NCBI RefSeq assembly: GCF_021568795.1
Contig: NZ_JAKGUE010000006.1
Span: 1 to 64,000, forward strand
Source: Dethiosulfovibrio faecalis
GTDB lineage: Bacteria > Synergistota > Synergistia > Synergistales > Dethiosulfovibrionaceae
DNA: 64,000 nucleotides
Reading direction: 5' to 3'
The notes under the pieces are model-generated. The model ran no database searches. It was not told where the DNA came from and saw only the letters and a program-made list of their open reading frames with translations. Positions 42,611 through 50,892 of this stretch are shown here, one piece after another; position 1 is the first letter of the stretch, and every line of letters starts with the position of its first letter. The position numbers and the translations under genes were made by a program.

Positions 42611-43589
42611 GGCTCTATGGTGGCATCCAGAGGGGGATGGCATCATATGCGATCTATGTCCTCACAGCTGTTTCCTGAAACCCGGCGACAGCGGGTTCTG
42701 CTCCGTCAGAAAAAATGAGGGGGGGGTACTGATGACGCTGAACTACGGAGAGACCTCCTCCGTAGCGATCGATCCAGTGGAGAAAAAACCCCTGTTCCAC
42801 TGGCACCCGGGAGAACCTATACTCTCTCTGGGAAGCGTGGGGTGCTCCATGAACTGCCCGTTCTGTCAGAACTGGCGACTCACTAGGTTTGACGGTGCCC
42901 CCCTTACGACCGATATGTCTCCCTCCGACATATCGAACCTGACGGACCGAAGCGGGACCGACCTGGTGGCCTTCACCTACAACGAACCGCTTGTCTCTTA
43001 CGAGTTCCTCATCGACGTCCTGCCCATGCTTAGGGAAAAGGGCAAGAAAACGGTCCTGGTCACCAACGGACAGATCGCCCCAGCCCCCTTGGAACCCCTC
43101 CTGCCATCGATCGACTGCGCCAACGTGGACCTTAAGGCCTTCGACAAGAGCACGTACACCAAGATGGGGGGAAGTCTCGATGCGACGAAATCCACTATAG
43201 AAACCATCCACGGAAGGGGAATACACCTGGAGATCTCCTGGCTGGTGGTTCCCGGTATTTCCGACGATCTGGAAGAATTCGAGAGAATGCTTCTATGGTT
43301 GAACCACCTTGACCCGGCCATTCCCCTTCATATAAACCGGTACTACCCAGCTCACAGATGGGACGCCCTTCCTACAGACGAAAGGCTGATGGACCGGATG
43401 GCAGACCTGGCCTCCTCGGAACTCATGAGGGTCTATCAGGGAAACAGGGGCCTTGGCTCCATCACCAGATGCCTGAGCTGCGGAGCGCCTCTGGTCACGA
43501 GGGCGGGCTATCGGGTCGACGCGATGGGGCTACTTGAGGACGGACGATGTTCCGAATGCGGTGCCCAGTCGGACATAATCGTTCACTAG
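42600..43589 (+). CDS. AmmeMemoRadiSam radical SAM enzyme
   Basis: 329 residues. N-terminal CDLCPHSCFLKPGDSGFC (17-34) is followed by the radical SAM cluster motif CSMNCPFCQNW near 82-92 (C-x3-C-x2-C) and a C-terminal zinc-ribbon-like C-x2-C ... C-x2-C (CLSCG near 295, CSECG near 321). It belongs to the AmrS group related to pyruvate-formate-lyase activases. Tight coupling to the MEMO-AMMECR1 fusion indicates one functional unit. Confidence 0.88.
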   Translation: MKTEALWWHPEGDGIICDLCPHSCFLKPGDSGFCSVRKNEGGVLMTLNYGETSSVAIDPVEKKPLFHWHPGEPILSLGSVGCSMNCPFCQNWRLTRFDGAPLTTDMSPSDISNLTDRSGTDLVAFTYNEPLVSYEFLIDVLPMLREKGKKTVLVTNGQIAPAPLEPLLPSIDCANVDLKAFDKSTYTKMGGSLDATKSTIETIHGRGIHLEISWLVVPGISDDLEEFERMLLWLNHLDPAIPLHINRYYPAHRWDALPTDERLMDRMADLASSELMRVYQGNRGLGSITRCLSCGAPLVTRAGYRVDAMGLLEDGRCSECGAQSDIIVH

Positions 43590-43591
43590 GC

Positions 43592-43622
43592 TTGACCTTA
43601 CCCTTAGGGGAAGGTCTAACAT
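43592..43622 (+). promoter_or_regulatory. MerR-type promoter of the regulator gene
   Basis: -35 TTGACC (43592-43597), a 19-nt spacer and -10 TAACAT (43617-43622). The spacer contains an inverted repeat, ACCTTaCCC-TTA-GGGgAAGGT. A 19-nt spacer with the dyad between the boxes is the classical arrangement for MerR regulators, so the gene likely controls itself. Confidence 0.8.
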
Positions 43623-43646
43623 TCTGTATAAATGGGAGGGCGCTGT

Positions 43647-44471
43647 ATGAGCTACAAAATGACCATAGGAGAGTTTTCCAGGTTGAGCCGGCTGTCGAAA
43701 AAAGCCCTCAGGATATATGACGAGCAAGGATTGCTTAACCCCGTCTCGGTGGATCCCATGACCGGATACCGATATTACGCTCCTATACAGGTAGTCGAAT
43801 CGGAGCGAATAAGGGTCCTGAGACTTCTCGACATGCCGCTGGACGAGATCCGGGGATTTCTGGCCGAGAGAAACCCCGAGGTTCTAGCCGAAAGACTCGA
43901 CAACTACCGGGGAAGACTTGAAAGAAAGGTATCCTCCATGAGGAGGACGCTGGACATGCTGGACCAACTTACCATGAAAAAGGAGGAGATTTTCGTGGAC
44001 TACAAGGTTATAGTCAGGGAAATGGAGGAAATGATCGTGATATCCAAGAGACTCATGACGGCTCTTCCAAGAATAGGGGAGGATATGATGGCCGCTTATG
44101 GGGAAGTGTGCTCCTATATGGACTCCCTCGGGTTACCGACCGAAGGCGTAGGAGTGGCTCTCTACCACTGCAAGGAATTCGACCCGGAACACATGGACGT
44201 GGAGGTGGCCATGACGACGGACCGGATCGTGGAGACCGCCCAGCCCTTCAAGTGCAGAAAACTAGAGGGGTGCACCGCGGCGAGCGTCCTTCACTGCGGA
44301 CCCTACGAGGGAATTCAGACGGCCTACGGAGCACTGTACGACTGGATAGGAGAGAACGGCTACGAGAAGACGGGGCCGGATCGGGAGATATACCTGAATT
44401 GCCCCGATACGGTGCCGTCTCCTGCGGATCTCCGAACGGAAATAGCCGTTCCTGTGATAAAAAAAGCCTAA
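43647..44471 (+). CDS. MerR-family transcription regulator with GyrI-like effector domain
   Basis: 274 residues. The N-terminal winged HTH (TIGEFSRLSRLSKKALRIYDEQGLLNPVSVDPMTGYRYY at about 6-44) and a coiled-coil linker (about 75-115) are typical MerR. The C-terminal ~160 residues form a GyrI/BmrR-like small-molecule-binding domain (VGVALYHCKEFDPEHMDVEVAM, ...VLHCGPYEGIQTAYGALYDWI). Target genes other than itself are unknown; a multidrug-type ligand is plausible. ATG at 43647 has GGGAGGG upstream. It converges with lysK with a 4-nt overlap. Confidence 0.88.
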   Translation: MSYKMTIGEFSRLSRLSKKALRIYDEQGLLNPVSVDPMTGYRYYAPIQVVESERIRVLRLLDMPLDEIRGFLAERNPEVLAERLDNYRGRLERKVSSMRRTLDMLDQLTMKKEEIFVDYKVIVREMEEMIVISKRLMTALPRIGEDMMAAYGEVCSYMDSLGLPTEGVGVALYHCKEFDPEHMDVEVAMTTDRIVETAQPFKCRKLEGCTAASVLHCGPYEGIQTAYGALYDWIGENGYEKTGPDREIYLNCPDTVPSPADLRTEIAVPVIKKA

Positions 44472-45529
44472 CCACCGAGAAGCATACAGGCCCTCGGCAG
44501 CGCCCTCTCCAACACCCTTATCGCCGTCTTCAGCTCGCCGATCGAAAGCCTCTCGTCCGGACCGTGATCCAGTCCTGAATCTCCCGGACCGTAGGCCGCC
44601 ATCGGAACTCCCCACGGGGCCACCACGTTGAAGTCGGCGGTTCCCCCCTTGGCAAGTAGCCTGGGAGATAATCCCTCCTCCCTGACGGAGGTGGATAAGG
44701 CCCTTACCACGGGATCCCTCCTGTCGGACATATGGGCCGACACCGATTGTCGTACCGACATATCCACCGCTCTGGCAGAGCAGATCTCTTGAAAACTCCG
44801 AGCAAGCGACGATGGATCGGCTCCCAATGGAAGACGAACGTCAAGGTCTATAGAGGCACACCTTTCACCTTTCTCCACCCCATACATGGAGGCCACGGCG
44901 GCTGAATATCTTCGAATGATCGGACCATCCTCGTCCATCGACTCGACCATCCTGAGGATCTCCGACGCCGACGAAAGGGTCTCGGTGAGAGGACCGGAGC
45001 CTCCGCTCCTATGGGCTCCTCCGTCGAAGGCCTCCAGGCTGAGGAAGAGGCAACCCCGGTAGGCCAACGTAACGCCGTCCCCTCCGGAGGGCTCTCCTAT
45101 GATGCAGCCCATAGGAGCTTTTCTGCTATCCATTACGTATCTGGCACCTCTGGAGTCCCTTTCCTCTCCGACCGCGGCGATCAACGTGTACCGCCAACCG
45201 TCTGGAACGATGGCCCGACCTCCTGCCAAGGAGAACGACGCCAGAGGCCCCTTGGCATCGACCGACCCCCTCCCCCACAGGACATCCCCTTCTACCTCGG
45301 TTTTCGGACCTCCAGGCACTGTGTCTATATGCCCCATCATCAACAGCTCCCTGGGACCGGCCCCTCTGGACGCTACGACGTTGCCTACCTCGTCCCGTAC
45401 CACCGACTCCCAGCCCAATGCAGGAAGTCGAGAGGAGAGAAGGACACAGCAACTCTCTTCATCTCCGCTCTCGCTTCTGCACTCGACCAACTCCCTGAGA
45501 AAGCCTCCGTCACCTTCGATCCAACTCAC
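44468..45529 (-). CDS. lysK: LysK-type [LysW]-lysine/ornithine hydrolase
   Basis: About 353-residue M20-family metallopeptidase. The metal and catalytic motifs are MMGHIDTVPGG near 65, GRGSVDAKGPLA near 87 and AVGEERDSRGA near 121. It releases the finished amino acid from LysW. The ATG at 45550 would be internal to lysJ; the GTG at 45529 has GGAGGAGG at ideal distance and overlaps lysJ by 20 nt. Product, lysine or ornithine, depends on the other enzymes. Confidence 0.88.
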   Translation of the reverse strand: MSWIEGDGGFLRELVECRSESGDEESCCVLLSSRLPALGWESVVRDEVGNVVASRGAGPRELLMMGHIDTVPGGPKTEVEGDVLWGRGSVDAKGPLASFSLAGGRAIVPDGWRYTLIAAVGEERDSRGARYVMDSRKAPMGCIIGEPSGGDGVTLAYRGCLFLSLEAFDGGAHRSGGSGPLTETLSSASEILRMVESMDEDGPIIRRYSAAVASMYGVEKGERCASIDLDVRLPLGADPSSLARSFQEICSARAVDMSVRQSVSAHMSDRRDPVVRALSTSVREEGLSPRLLAKGGTADFNVVAPWGVPMAAYGPGDSGLDHGPDERLSIGELKTAIRVLERALPRACMLLGG

Positions 45530-46634
45530 GGCAGACCTCCTCCAAAGCATGGACGACTTCGTCGAAATGGCTCCTCTCCGCCACGAACGGAGGCAGAAAG
45601 CGGAGCACCTTGGGACCGGCGGGAAGCGCCAGGACCCCTCGGTCCTGAAGCATTCTGACAAACTCGGTGGAACGCCTGGCCGTCTCGACCCCCACTAAAA
45701 GCCCCAGTCCCCGAACATCTCTGAGTTGAGGGGAATCTATGCCCTTGAGAGCCTCCATAAAACCGACTCCCTTGGTCTCGGCCTGAAGGGGATATTTTCG
45801 TTCCTCCAGAAGATTCCAGGCGGCCAATCCGACCGCCGAGATGAAGGGATTGCCACCGTATGTCGTGCCATGTCCCCCGGAGGGGAAATCCCCGACCGAT
45901 CCCTTCCATATTGTCGCCCCGGCGGGAAGACCTCCCGCCAACCCCTTAGCGAGACACACGACGTCCGGATCTAGCCCCACCAAGGTAGAGGCCAAGACGG
46001 AACCGCAACGCCCCCATCCGGACTGAATCTCGTCCGCCACGAGCAGAACCCCGTTTTCCTTGCATAGATCGCTCAGAGCCCTGCCGTAATCGGGGTCCAT
46101 CGGGTAGACTCCTCCTTCACCCTGGACCGGCTCGACGAAGACCGCCGCCGTCCTTTGATCGACGGAGTCCAGAAGCTCCTCGGCGGAAAGATGCTCCACC
46201 GGAAGCAGTGATGACATCCAGGGTTTTCTGTACTTGGGGTTGAAGGTCAGTCCCAGGGCCCCCAACGTCCTACCGTGGAAACCCATCTTCAAGGCCAATA
46301 TCCTGGGCCTGTCCGAATGGGCCAGCACCAGCTTCAAGGCCGCCTCGACTGCCTCGGTTCCGCTGTTGCACATAAAAACCCGTCCATCGGGGAGCAGGGA
46401 CCTCAGAACCGACAGAAAACGGTCCCTGGAATGGGAGTCGATCCCGAGCCCTATCGACCAGGGACTTCGAGAGGCACTTTCAACCGCGGCGATCAAATCT
46501 GGATGACAGTGCCCGAAAAGAGACGATCCGTGACCGGCCATGAAATCCACATACCTCTTGCCCCCATCGTCGAAGAGTTCCGCCCCCTTGCCGGAGGCCA
46601 TCCTCAACCCTCTTCCGCCGTACAGGCCCGACAT
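45510..46634 (-). CDS. lysJ: LysJ-type [LysW]-aminoadipate/glutamate semialdehyde aminotransferase
   Basis: 374-residue class III PLP aminotransferase of the ArgD/LysJ group. CNSGTEAVEAALKL near 90-103, VADEIQSGWGR near 199 and the PLP lysine in CLAKGLAGG near 227 are clear. It converts the LysW-bound semialdehyde to the amine. The gene overlaps lysZ by about 30 nt; the order matches the pathway. Confidence 0.9.
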   Translation of the reverse strand: MSGLYGGRGLRMASGKGAELFDDGGKRYVDFMAGHGSSLFGHCHPDLIAAVESASRSPWSIGLGIDSHSRDRFLSVLRSLLPDGRVFMCNSGTEAVEAALKLVLAHSDRPRILALKMGFHGRTLGALGLTFNPKYRKPWMSSLLPVEHLSAEELLDSVDQRTAAVFVEPVQGEGGVYPMDPDYGRALSDLCKENGVLLVADEIQSGWGRCGSVLASTLVGLDPDVVCLAKGLAGGLPAGATIWKGSVGDFPSGGHGTTYGGNPFISAVGLAAWNLLEERKYPLQAETKGVGFMEALKGIDSPQLRDVRGLGLLVGVETARRSTEFVRMLQDRGVLALPAGPKVLRFLPPFVAERSHFDEVVHALEEVCRELDRR

Positions 46635-47431
46635 ACGGTCGTCCCCCTTCCCTCCAAAGCTCCGGACAAAGGAGATTCTACCCGGCTGTCCGATAGGATT
46701 ACCTTGTCCACTCCGCCCTCCAGAGCCTCCTGGACTGCGACCATTTTTCTCTTCATGTTGCCCTTCGACAGGGACATCAACTCCTCCAAGGTTCCCGAGC
46801 GCATCAAAGACGAGGGGTCTTCGACGTCCTTGAGAACCCCCGGAACGTTGCTCAGTATCACGAGAACGGAAGCTCCCAAAGACGCAGCGGCAAGAGCGGC
46901 TAAACGATCGCCATCCACGTTCAGCAGACCTCCGTCATCCTCGTCCACCGCCAAAGGGGGCATCACCGGTATCGCCTGGGCTCTCCAGGCGGCCTCAACG
47001 GCATCGCCGAAGAACCGTCTTACCGAACCGCTCCTGTTCCCCCTCAACACCATTACTCGACCGTCCTCCACGCTTCTCAAGGCGTCCTTCGCCTTTGCAG
47101 TGGCACCGAAACCATCGCTGGGCCACACGGGACAAGCGGGGGTTCCCATGGACCAGAGGGACGAGATCAAATCAATGGAGACGGAAGAACAGGCTCCCTC
47201 GAAAAGCGCCATCTCCCTCTTACCGGTGAAACGGCTCCTGAATCCGCTTGGGCTGTACACGTACTTGGGTTCTATGCCCGACGACAGACACAGTTCCTCC
47301 ATCTTTCCGCTACCTCCGTGAACGAGCAACCATTTTTCTCCCAAGGCCGCCCGTTCGGAAAGCTCCCGCAGAAGCGGCGTAGGGTCGTTCCCCCTGGCAC
47401 CACCGATCTTGACAACTCCTTTGAAGTTCAA
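46604..47431 (-). CDS. lysZ: LysZ-type [LysW]-aminoadipate/glutamate kinase
   Basis: About 275-residue amino-acid kinase related to ArgB. VVKIGGA near 6-12, LLVHGGSGKMEEL near 34-46 and VLILSNVPGVL near 185-195 mark the nucleotide-binding core. It phosphorylates the LysW-bound carboxylate. Two starts compete: ATG at 47437 is only 2 nt after GGAGG, whereas TTG at 47431 has 8-nt spacing, so TTG is preferred. Confidence 0.88.
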   Translation of the reverse strand: MNFKGVVKIGGARGNDPTPLLRELSERAALGEKWLLVHGGSGKMEELCLSSGIEPKYVYSPSGFRSRFTGKREMALFEGACSSVSIDLISSLWSMGTPACPVWPSDGFGATAKAKDALRSVEDGRVMVLRGNRSGSVRRFFGDAVEAAWRAQAIPVMPPLAVDEDDGGLLNVDGDRLAALAAASLGASVLVILSNVPGVLKDVEDPSSLMRSGTLEELMSLSKGNMKRKMVAVQEALEGGVDKVILSDSRVESPLSGALEGRGTTVCRACTAEEG

Positions 47432-47443
47432 CCGCATCGCCTC

Positions 47444-48484
47444 CTAGGCGGGATAGAGGGGCGATGTAAGCAACCCCGTCGTCTCGTCGAGCCCCAACAT
47501 CAGGTTGGCCGCCTGAACCGCCGTTCCGGAGGCTCCCTTCATCAGGTTGTCCAGAGCGGACACGATCAGGAGCCTCCGGCCGTCCTCGTGGAGAACGAAT
47601 CCCACCGAAGCGGAGTTGCTGCCCAACACGAATCTGGGATCGGGAAGACGAAGATGGCTGGGTCTGGCGGGACAAAGGGACCAAAAGGGATGTCCTTCGA
47701 CCGCCTTTCTGTAGGCCTTCCACAAAACCGCTTCCTTGATCGGTTCGGTCAGAGAAACCTGAGCCAACATCTGGACTCCTCTTACCATCTCGACGGCGGT
47801 CATGGTCATGGAAAGCCTTTCCTCCGGCAATCCGGTCTCCTGGATAACCTCCGCCAGGTGTCTGTGCCTGAAGGGCTCGAACACTCTCATGGTCCTGGTC
47901 CTATAGGGATGATGAGAACCCTTGCTGGGAGATGCCCCGGCCTCGGAGGAACCGACCCTCATCTCCATTCGAACCGACTCGACGAGACCTGTGGAGGCCA
48001 GAGGGGCCAGGCCGAGAATTGCACATGACGCATTGCATCCTACGCCGCTGGCCAGGGACGCCCCGACCAAATCCTCTCTATGCAACTCGGGAAGACCGTA
48101 CACGGCTTCCTGAAGGTACTCGGGAGCCCCGTGCTCCAACCCATACCACCGAAAGTAATCCGCAGGATCCTTGAGCCTGAAATCTCCGGACAGATCGACG
48201 ACAGGTATACCCTTCTCGCGATAGTCGACCGCAATTCTCCAGGCCCCTCCGTGAGGCAGTGCAAGAAAAACCAAGTCGCTCTTAAGCTTCAGCGCCTCCT
48301 CCGGAGACGAGTAGACCATGTCGGGATAGCAGCCTCTAAGATGAGGATGGTCGTGCCAGACCGTCTTTCCAGGAGACCTTCTGGACACGGCAGCGACCAC
48401 AGTAATCCCGTCGTGACCGGAGAGAATCCTCAAAAGCTCTCCTCCGGCCATTCCGCTGGCCCCCCATACGATCACCTCGAACAT
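47444..48484 (-). CDS. lysY: LysY-type [LysW]-aminoadipate/glutamate 6-phosphate reductase
   Basis: 346-residue reductase related to ArgC. The NAD(P) loop VIVWGASGMAGGELLRIL is at 4-21, the catalytic cysteine lies in GVGCNASCAILGLAPLAS near 145-162, and the HRHLAEVIQETG segment is present near 212. It reduces the LysW-bound acyl phosphate to the semialdehyde. ATG at 48484 has AAGGAG upstream, 1 nt after lysX. Confidence 0.9.
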   Translation of the reverse strand: MFEVIVWGASGMAGGELLRILSGHDGITVVAAVSRRSPGKTVWHDHPHLRGCYPDMVYSSPEEALKLKSDLVFLALPHGGAWRIAVDYREKGIPVVDLSGDFRLKDPADYFRWYGLEHGAPEYLQEAVYGLPELHREDLVGASLASGVGCNASCAILGLAPLASTGLVESVRMEMRVGSSEAGASPSKGSHHPYRTRTMRVFEPFRHRHLAEVIQETGLPEERLSMTMTAVEMVRGVQMLAQVSLTEPIKEAVLWKAYRKAVEGHPFWSLCPARPSHLRLPDPRFVLGSNSASVGFVLHEDGRRLLIVSALDNLMKGASGTAVQAANLMLGLDETTGLLTSPLYPA

Positions 48485-48485
48485 A

Positions 48486-49331
48486 TCAGAGGCTCCTTTC
48501 CATAAGTGAGATGCAGTGATCCACCAACATCCCGGCGACGTCCACCTCGGTACCCTCGACCGACCCATGAAACTCGGCCTGCCCGTTGACCTCGTTTACC
48601 GACCATCCCTGATCGTCGTGAAACAGATCCACGGCCAAAAGATCACCTTTGAACACGTCGTGGACCTTTTTCAGCACATCCGCCATGGTTTGATCGATCT
48701 CCATTCCCTCTACGTCTCCGCCTCTTGCGGTGTTCGTTATCCAGTGAGGGCTCTTTCGCTTAATAGCCGTTATAGGCTTTCCTCCCAACACCAGAGCCCT
48801 GACATCGTATCCATCCTTTTCTACGTATTCCTGAATGAAGAAAGTCTGATGCTGAGGACCCATGAAGGACTTATGTTCCACTACAGTCTCAGCCGAATCC
48901 ACGTCGTTGACCTTGGAAAGAAGCCTGCCCCAGCTGCCGACGGGAGGCTTGAAAACTACGGGAAACCCCATGGATTCCGATGTCTTCACCGCTTCCTCCG
49001 GAGAGAAAGCCACTGAATAGCGAGGTTGTCTTAAACCGGCCATATCGAGAAGTCCGGCGGTAAAGATCTTATCGCCACAGGCCTCAATGACCGAAGAACG
49101 GTTGACCGTACGGATACCTCGAGATTCTAGAAGGCGTGCGATCGCGAGGTTGTGGGCCTGAGAGACGCAACGGCAGAGGACGACGTCGTTCTCACCGACC
49201 TTAAGTCCATGCGGCCAGGAGACTCCTCTCAAATCCACAAAATTGCACCGCACTCCCGTTTTATCCGCCGCCTTTTTGAGAAGTTTCTCCTCCGTTCTCA
49301 GACGGCTGTACAGAATCCAAAGCTCGTGCAT
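48486..49331 (-). CDS. lysX: LysX-type ligase attaching an amino acid to LysW
   Basis: 281-residue ATP-grasp ligase of the LysX/RimK group. VVFKPPVGSWGRLLSKV near 124-140, ITNTARGG near 198-205 and the metal-binding VDLFHDDQGWSVNEVNGQAEFHG near 233-255 are visible. It links the alpha-amino group of aminoadipate or glutamate to the C-terminal Glu of LysW. I cannot decide between the lysine and arginine type by sight. Confidence 0.9.
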   Translation of the reverse strand: MHELWILYSRLRTEEKLLKKAADKTGVRCNFVDLRGVSWPHGLKVGENDVVLCRCVSQAHNLAIARLLESRGIRTVNRSSVIEACGDKIFTAGLLDMAGLRQPRYSVAFSPEEAVKTSESMGFPVVFKPPVGSWGRLLSKVNDVDSAETVVEHKSFMGPQHQTFFIQEYVEKDGYDVRALVLGGKPITAIKRKSPHWITNTARGGDVEGMEIDQTMADVLKKVHDVFKGDLLAVDLFHDDQGWSVNEVNGQAEFHGSVEGTEVDVAGMLVDHCISLMERSL

Positions 49332-49334
49332 AGG

Positions 49335-49502
49335 CTATTCGCCCCAGTCCTCCTGGATCTCAGGAGCCTCCTCCACCTTGAGAGGATCCAGACTCACCAG
49401 TTCGAGCTCCGTTCCACAGTCGTCGCATATAAGCAATTCACCTATCATGGCATCGTCGGGAAGAGCCACGCTGCCTTCGCACACTACGCAAGATACCTTC
49501 AT
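49335..49502 (-). CDS. lysW: LysW amino-group carrier protein
   Basis: 55-residue protein. Read on the minus strand from ATG at 49502, it has two zinc-binding pairs (CVVC near 5-8 and CDDC near 26-29) and ends in EDWGE, the invariant C-terminal tail of LysW whose final glutamate carries the substrate. A strong AAGGAGG lies 8 nt upstream. It is the first gene of a lysW-X-Y-Z-J-K operon and follows a near-perfect promoter. Such a short gene is easily missed in automatic annotation. Confidence 0.93.
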   Translation of the reverse strand: MKVSCVVCEGSVALPDDAMIGELLICDDCGTELELVSLDPLKVEEAPEIQEDWGE

Positions 49503-49552
49503 CCTAGTTTCCTCCTTCTGAGAAATATAAAATATTGTTTAGCATGGCAGGT

Positions 49553-49581
49553 ATGATACACTCCAGGCAATGCACTGTCAA
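49553..49581 (-). promoter_or_regulatory. Promoter of the lysWXYZJK operon
   Basis: -35 TTGACA (49581-49576), 17-nt spacer, -10 TATCAT (49558-49553) on the minus strand, 51 nt before lysW. A 7-bp inverted repeat AAGAAAC-TTAT-GTTTCTT (49599-49616) lies just upstream of the -35 and could be a regulator site. Confidence 0.85.
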
Positions 49582-49637
49582 GCACTAAGACCTAATAAAA
49601 GAAACTTATGTTTCTTGAATCGACACCCACGAGGTAG

Positions 49638-49680
49638 ACAAAAGGCCCCCATCCGCCCATTGAAAGAGCGAATGGAGGCC
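49638..49680 (-). terminator. Probable terminator after rsgA
   Basis: An imperfect GC-rich stem (49644-49657 with 49667-49680; GGCC ends) is followed on the minus strand by TTTTG. It lies 30 nt after the rsgA stop and before the lysW promoter. Confidence 0.65.
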
Positions 49681-49709
49681 CAATTCAATCCGCACCGACA
49701 AGCGGATCA

Positions 49710-50789
49710 TCAACCTCTAGATTTATTTTTGGATTTAGCTAACTTTCGAGCGTTCTTTATCCCTCCGACCTCTTTGTACATGGAGGCGTTTTTCTCCGCC
49801 TCTATCTGTTTGGAATTCAAACCTTCATATCTTGCCTCTCTCTTCAGCTTCATGTAACTGGCAAGTCGATCGGGAGAAAGAGAACCTTCGTCCATGGCCC
49901 TACGAACGGCACATCCCGGCTCTCCGTTATGACTACAGTCTCTAAATCTACACTTTACGGCCAGATCCTCCACGTCCTCGAAAGCCCTTGAAAGATCTAG
50001 ACCCTCTATGCCAAGCTCCCTCATCCCAGGGGTATCTATCACGATACCTCCACCGGGCAAGACCACCAAATCCCGTCTGGTCGTAGTATGTCTGCCCTTA
50101 TGGTCTCCTCTTAAACCCCGAGTCCGGAGGAGTTCGCTACCGGCCAACCCGTTTATCAAGGTGGACTTCCCCACTCCCGACGATCCTATCAAGGCTACGG
50201 TCTTGCCTGGTGCCATATATCCCTTCACCGATTCGAGGCCCTCCTCGGTCAATCCGGACGAGACCAAAACATCGCAGCCGCATACGATCGATCTCAAATC
50301 GGAAAGCCTGCCTGATAGATCTTCACAGAGATCCGCCTTGGTCAACACGACCACTGGAATCGCTCCGCTATCCCAGGCGACGCCCAGATAGCGCTCAAGG
50401 CGTCTCAGGTTATAGTCGTTGTTCAGGGACATACACACGAATACGATATCGATATTCGAGGCCACTACCTGCTCCTGATTGGACGTTCCGGCAGCTCTTC
50501 TTATGAAGACGCTCTTTCTTGTCAATACGGCGTGGATAATTCCGTTTCCGGCGTCGTCGTTATCACGATCGACCATGACGAAATCCCCCACCGCCGGGTA
50601 ATCTCTCTGAGATCTAACCTCGAAGCGGAACTTCCCGGAGACTTCTCCCTTGATATCTCCTCTTTTCATGACTACTCTGTAAAGATCCCTGTATTGCGAT
50701 GTCACTCTACCTACGAAAAGCCCCGGGTAATTCGACGCTTCCTCTATCAGGCTCGAGGTGAGCCCCAATTCTTTCATATCTATTTTCAT
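49710..50789 (-). CDS. rsgA: Ribosome small-subunit GTPase RsgA
   Basis: 359-residue circularly permuted GTPase that checks the decoding centre of maturing 30S subunits. An OB-fold N-terminus is followed by the permuted motifs VVLTKADL (G4, about 146), GSSGVGKST (G1, about 202-210) and DTPGM (G3, about 253), then a zinc-type C...H...C region (CRFRDCSHNGEPGC near 281-294). The C-terminal tail is basic. ATG at 50789 has GAGGAGGT 7 nt upstream. It is preceded by an unusual leader (see 50797-50892). Confidence 0.95.
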   Translation of the reverse strand: MKIDMKELGLTSSLIEEASNYPGLFVGRVTSQYRDLYRVVMKRGDIKGEVSGKFRFEVRSQRDYPAVGDFVMVDRDNDDAGNGIIHAVLTRKSVFIRRAAGTSNQEQVVASNIDIVFVCMSLNNDYNLRRLERYLGVAWDSGAIPVVVLTKADLCEDLSGRLSDLRSIVCGCDVLVSSGLTEEGLESVKGYMAPGKTVALIGSSGVGKSTLINGLAGSELLRTRGLRGDHKGRHTTTRRDLVVLPGGGIVIDTPGMRELGIEGLDLSRAFEDVEDLAVKCRFRDCSHNGEPGCAVRRAMDEGSLSPDRLASYMKLKREARYEGLNSKQIEAEKNASMYKEVGGIKNARKLAKSKNKSRG

Positions 50790-50796
50790 ATTTGCT

Positions 50797-50892
50797 ACCT
50801 CCTCGGATTCAATCTGAAAGGAGGCGAATAGGTTTCTATATTTTATTCACCTCCTTAGACAGAACAATCTCCATGGTTTTATTGTCAAACAT
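50797..50892 (-). promoter_or_regulatory. rsgA leader with alternative hairpins and an anti-Shine-Dalgarno segment
   Basis: On the minus strand, AAGGAGGTGAATA (50856-50844, a perfect extended Shine-Dalgarno) pairs over 13 bp, with one G-U, with TATTCGCCTCCTT (50830-50818). The CCTCCT of this second arm (50824-50819) can instead pair over 6 bp with AGGAGG of the rsgA ribosome-binding site (50803-50798). The G-U pair exists only in the minus-strand RNA, which fits a role in the rsgA message. An extended -10 (TGCTATGAT, 50977-50972) could start this transcript. Confidence 0.6.
50836..50892 (-). CDS. Possible 18-codon leader peptide upstream of rsgA
   Basis: ATG at 50892, stop TAG at 50838-50836, 18 residues (MFDNKTMEIVL then SKEVNKI). 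AAGGAG lies 11 nt upstream, slightly far. Codons for S-K-E-V-N contain the perfect internal Shine-Dalgarno of the leader hairpin, so ribosomes reading it would cover that arm. It could be fortuitous; conservation has not been checked. Confidence 0.35.
   Translation of the reverse strand: MFDNKTMEIVLSKEVNKI

Noticed and set aside
46275-47321. 348-codon open frame on the plus strand
   Set aside because: It is antisense to lysJ and lysZ, which have clear family motifs; no ribosome-binding site and low-complexity proline/serine-rich translation.
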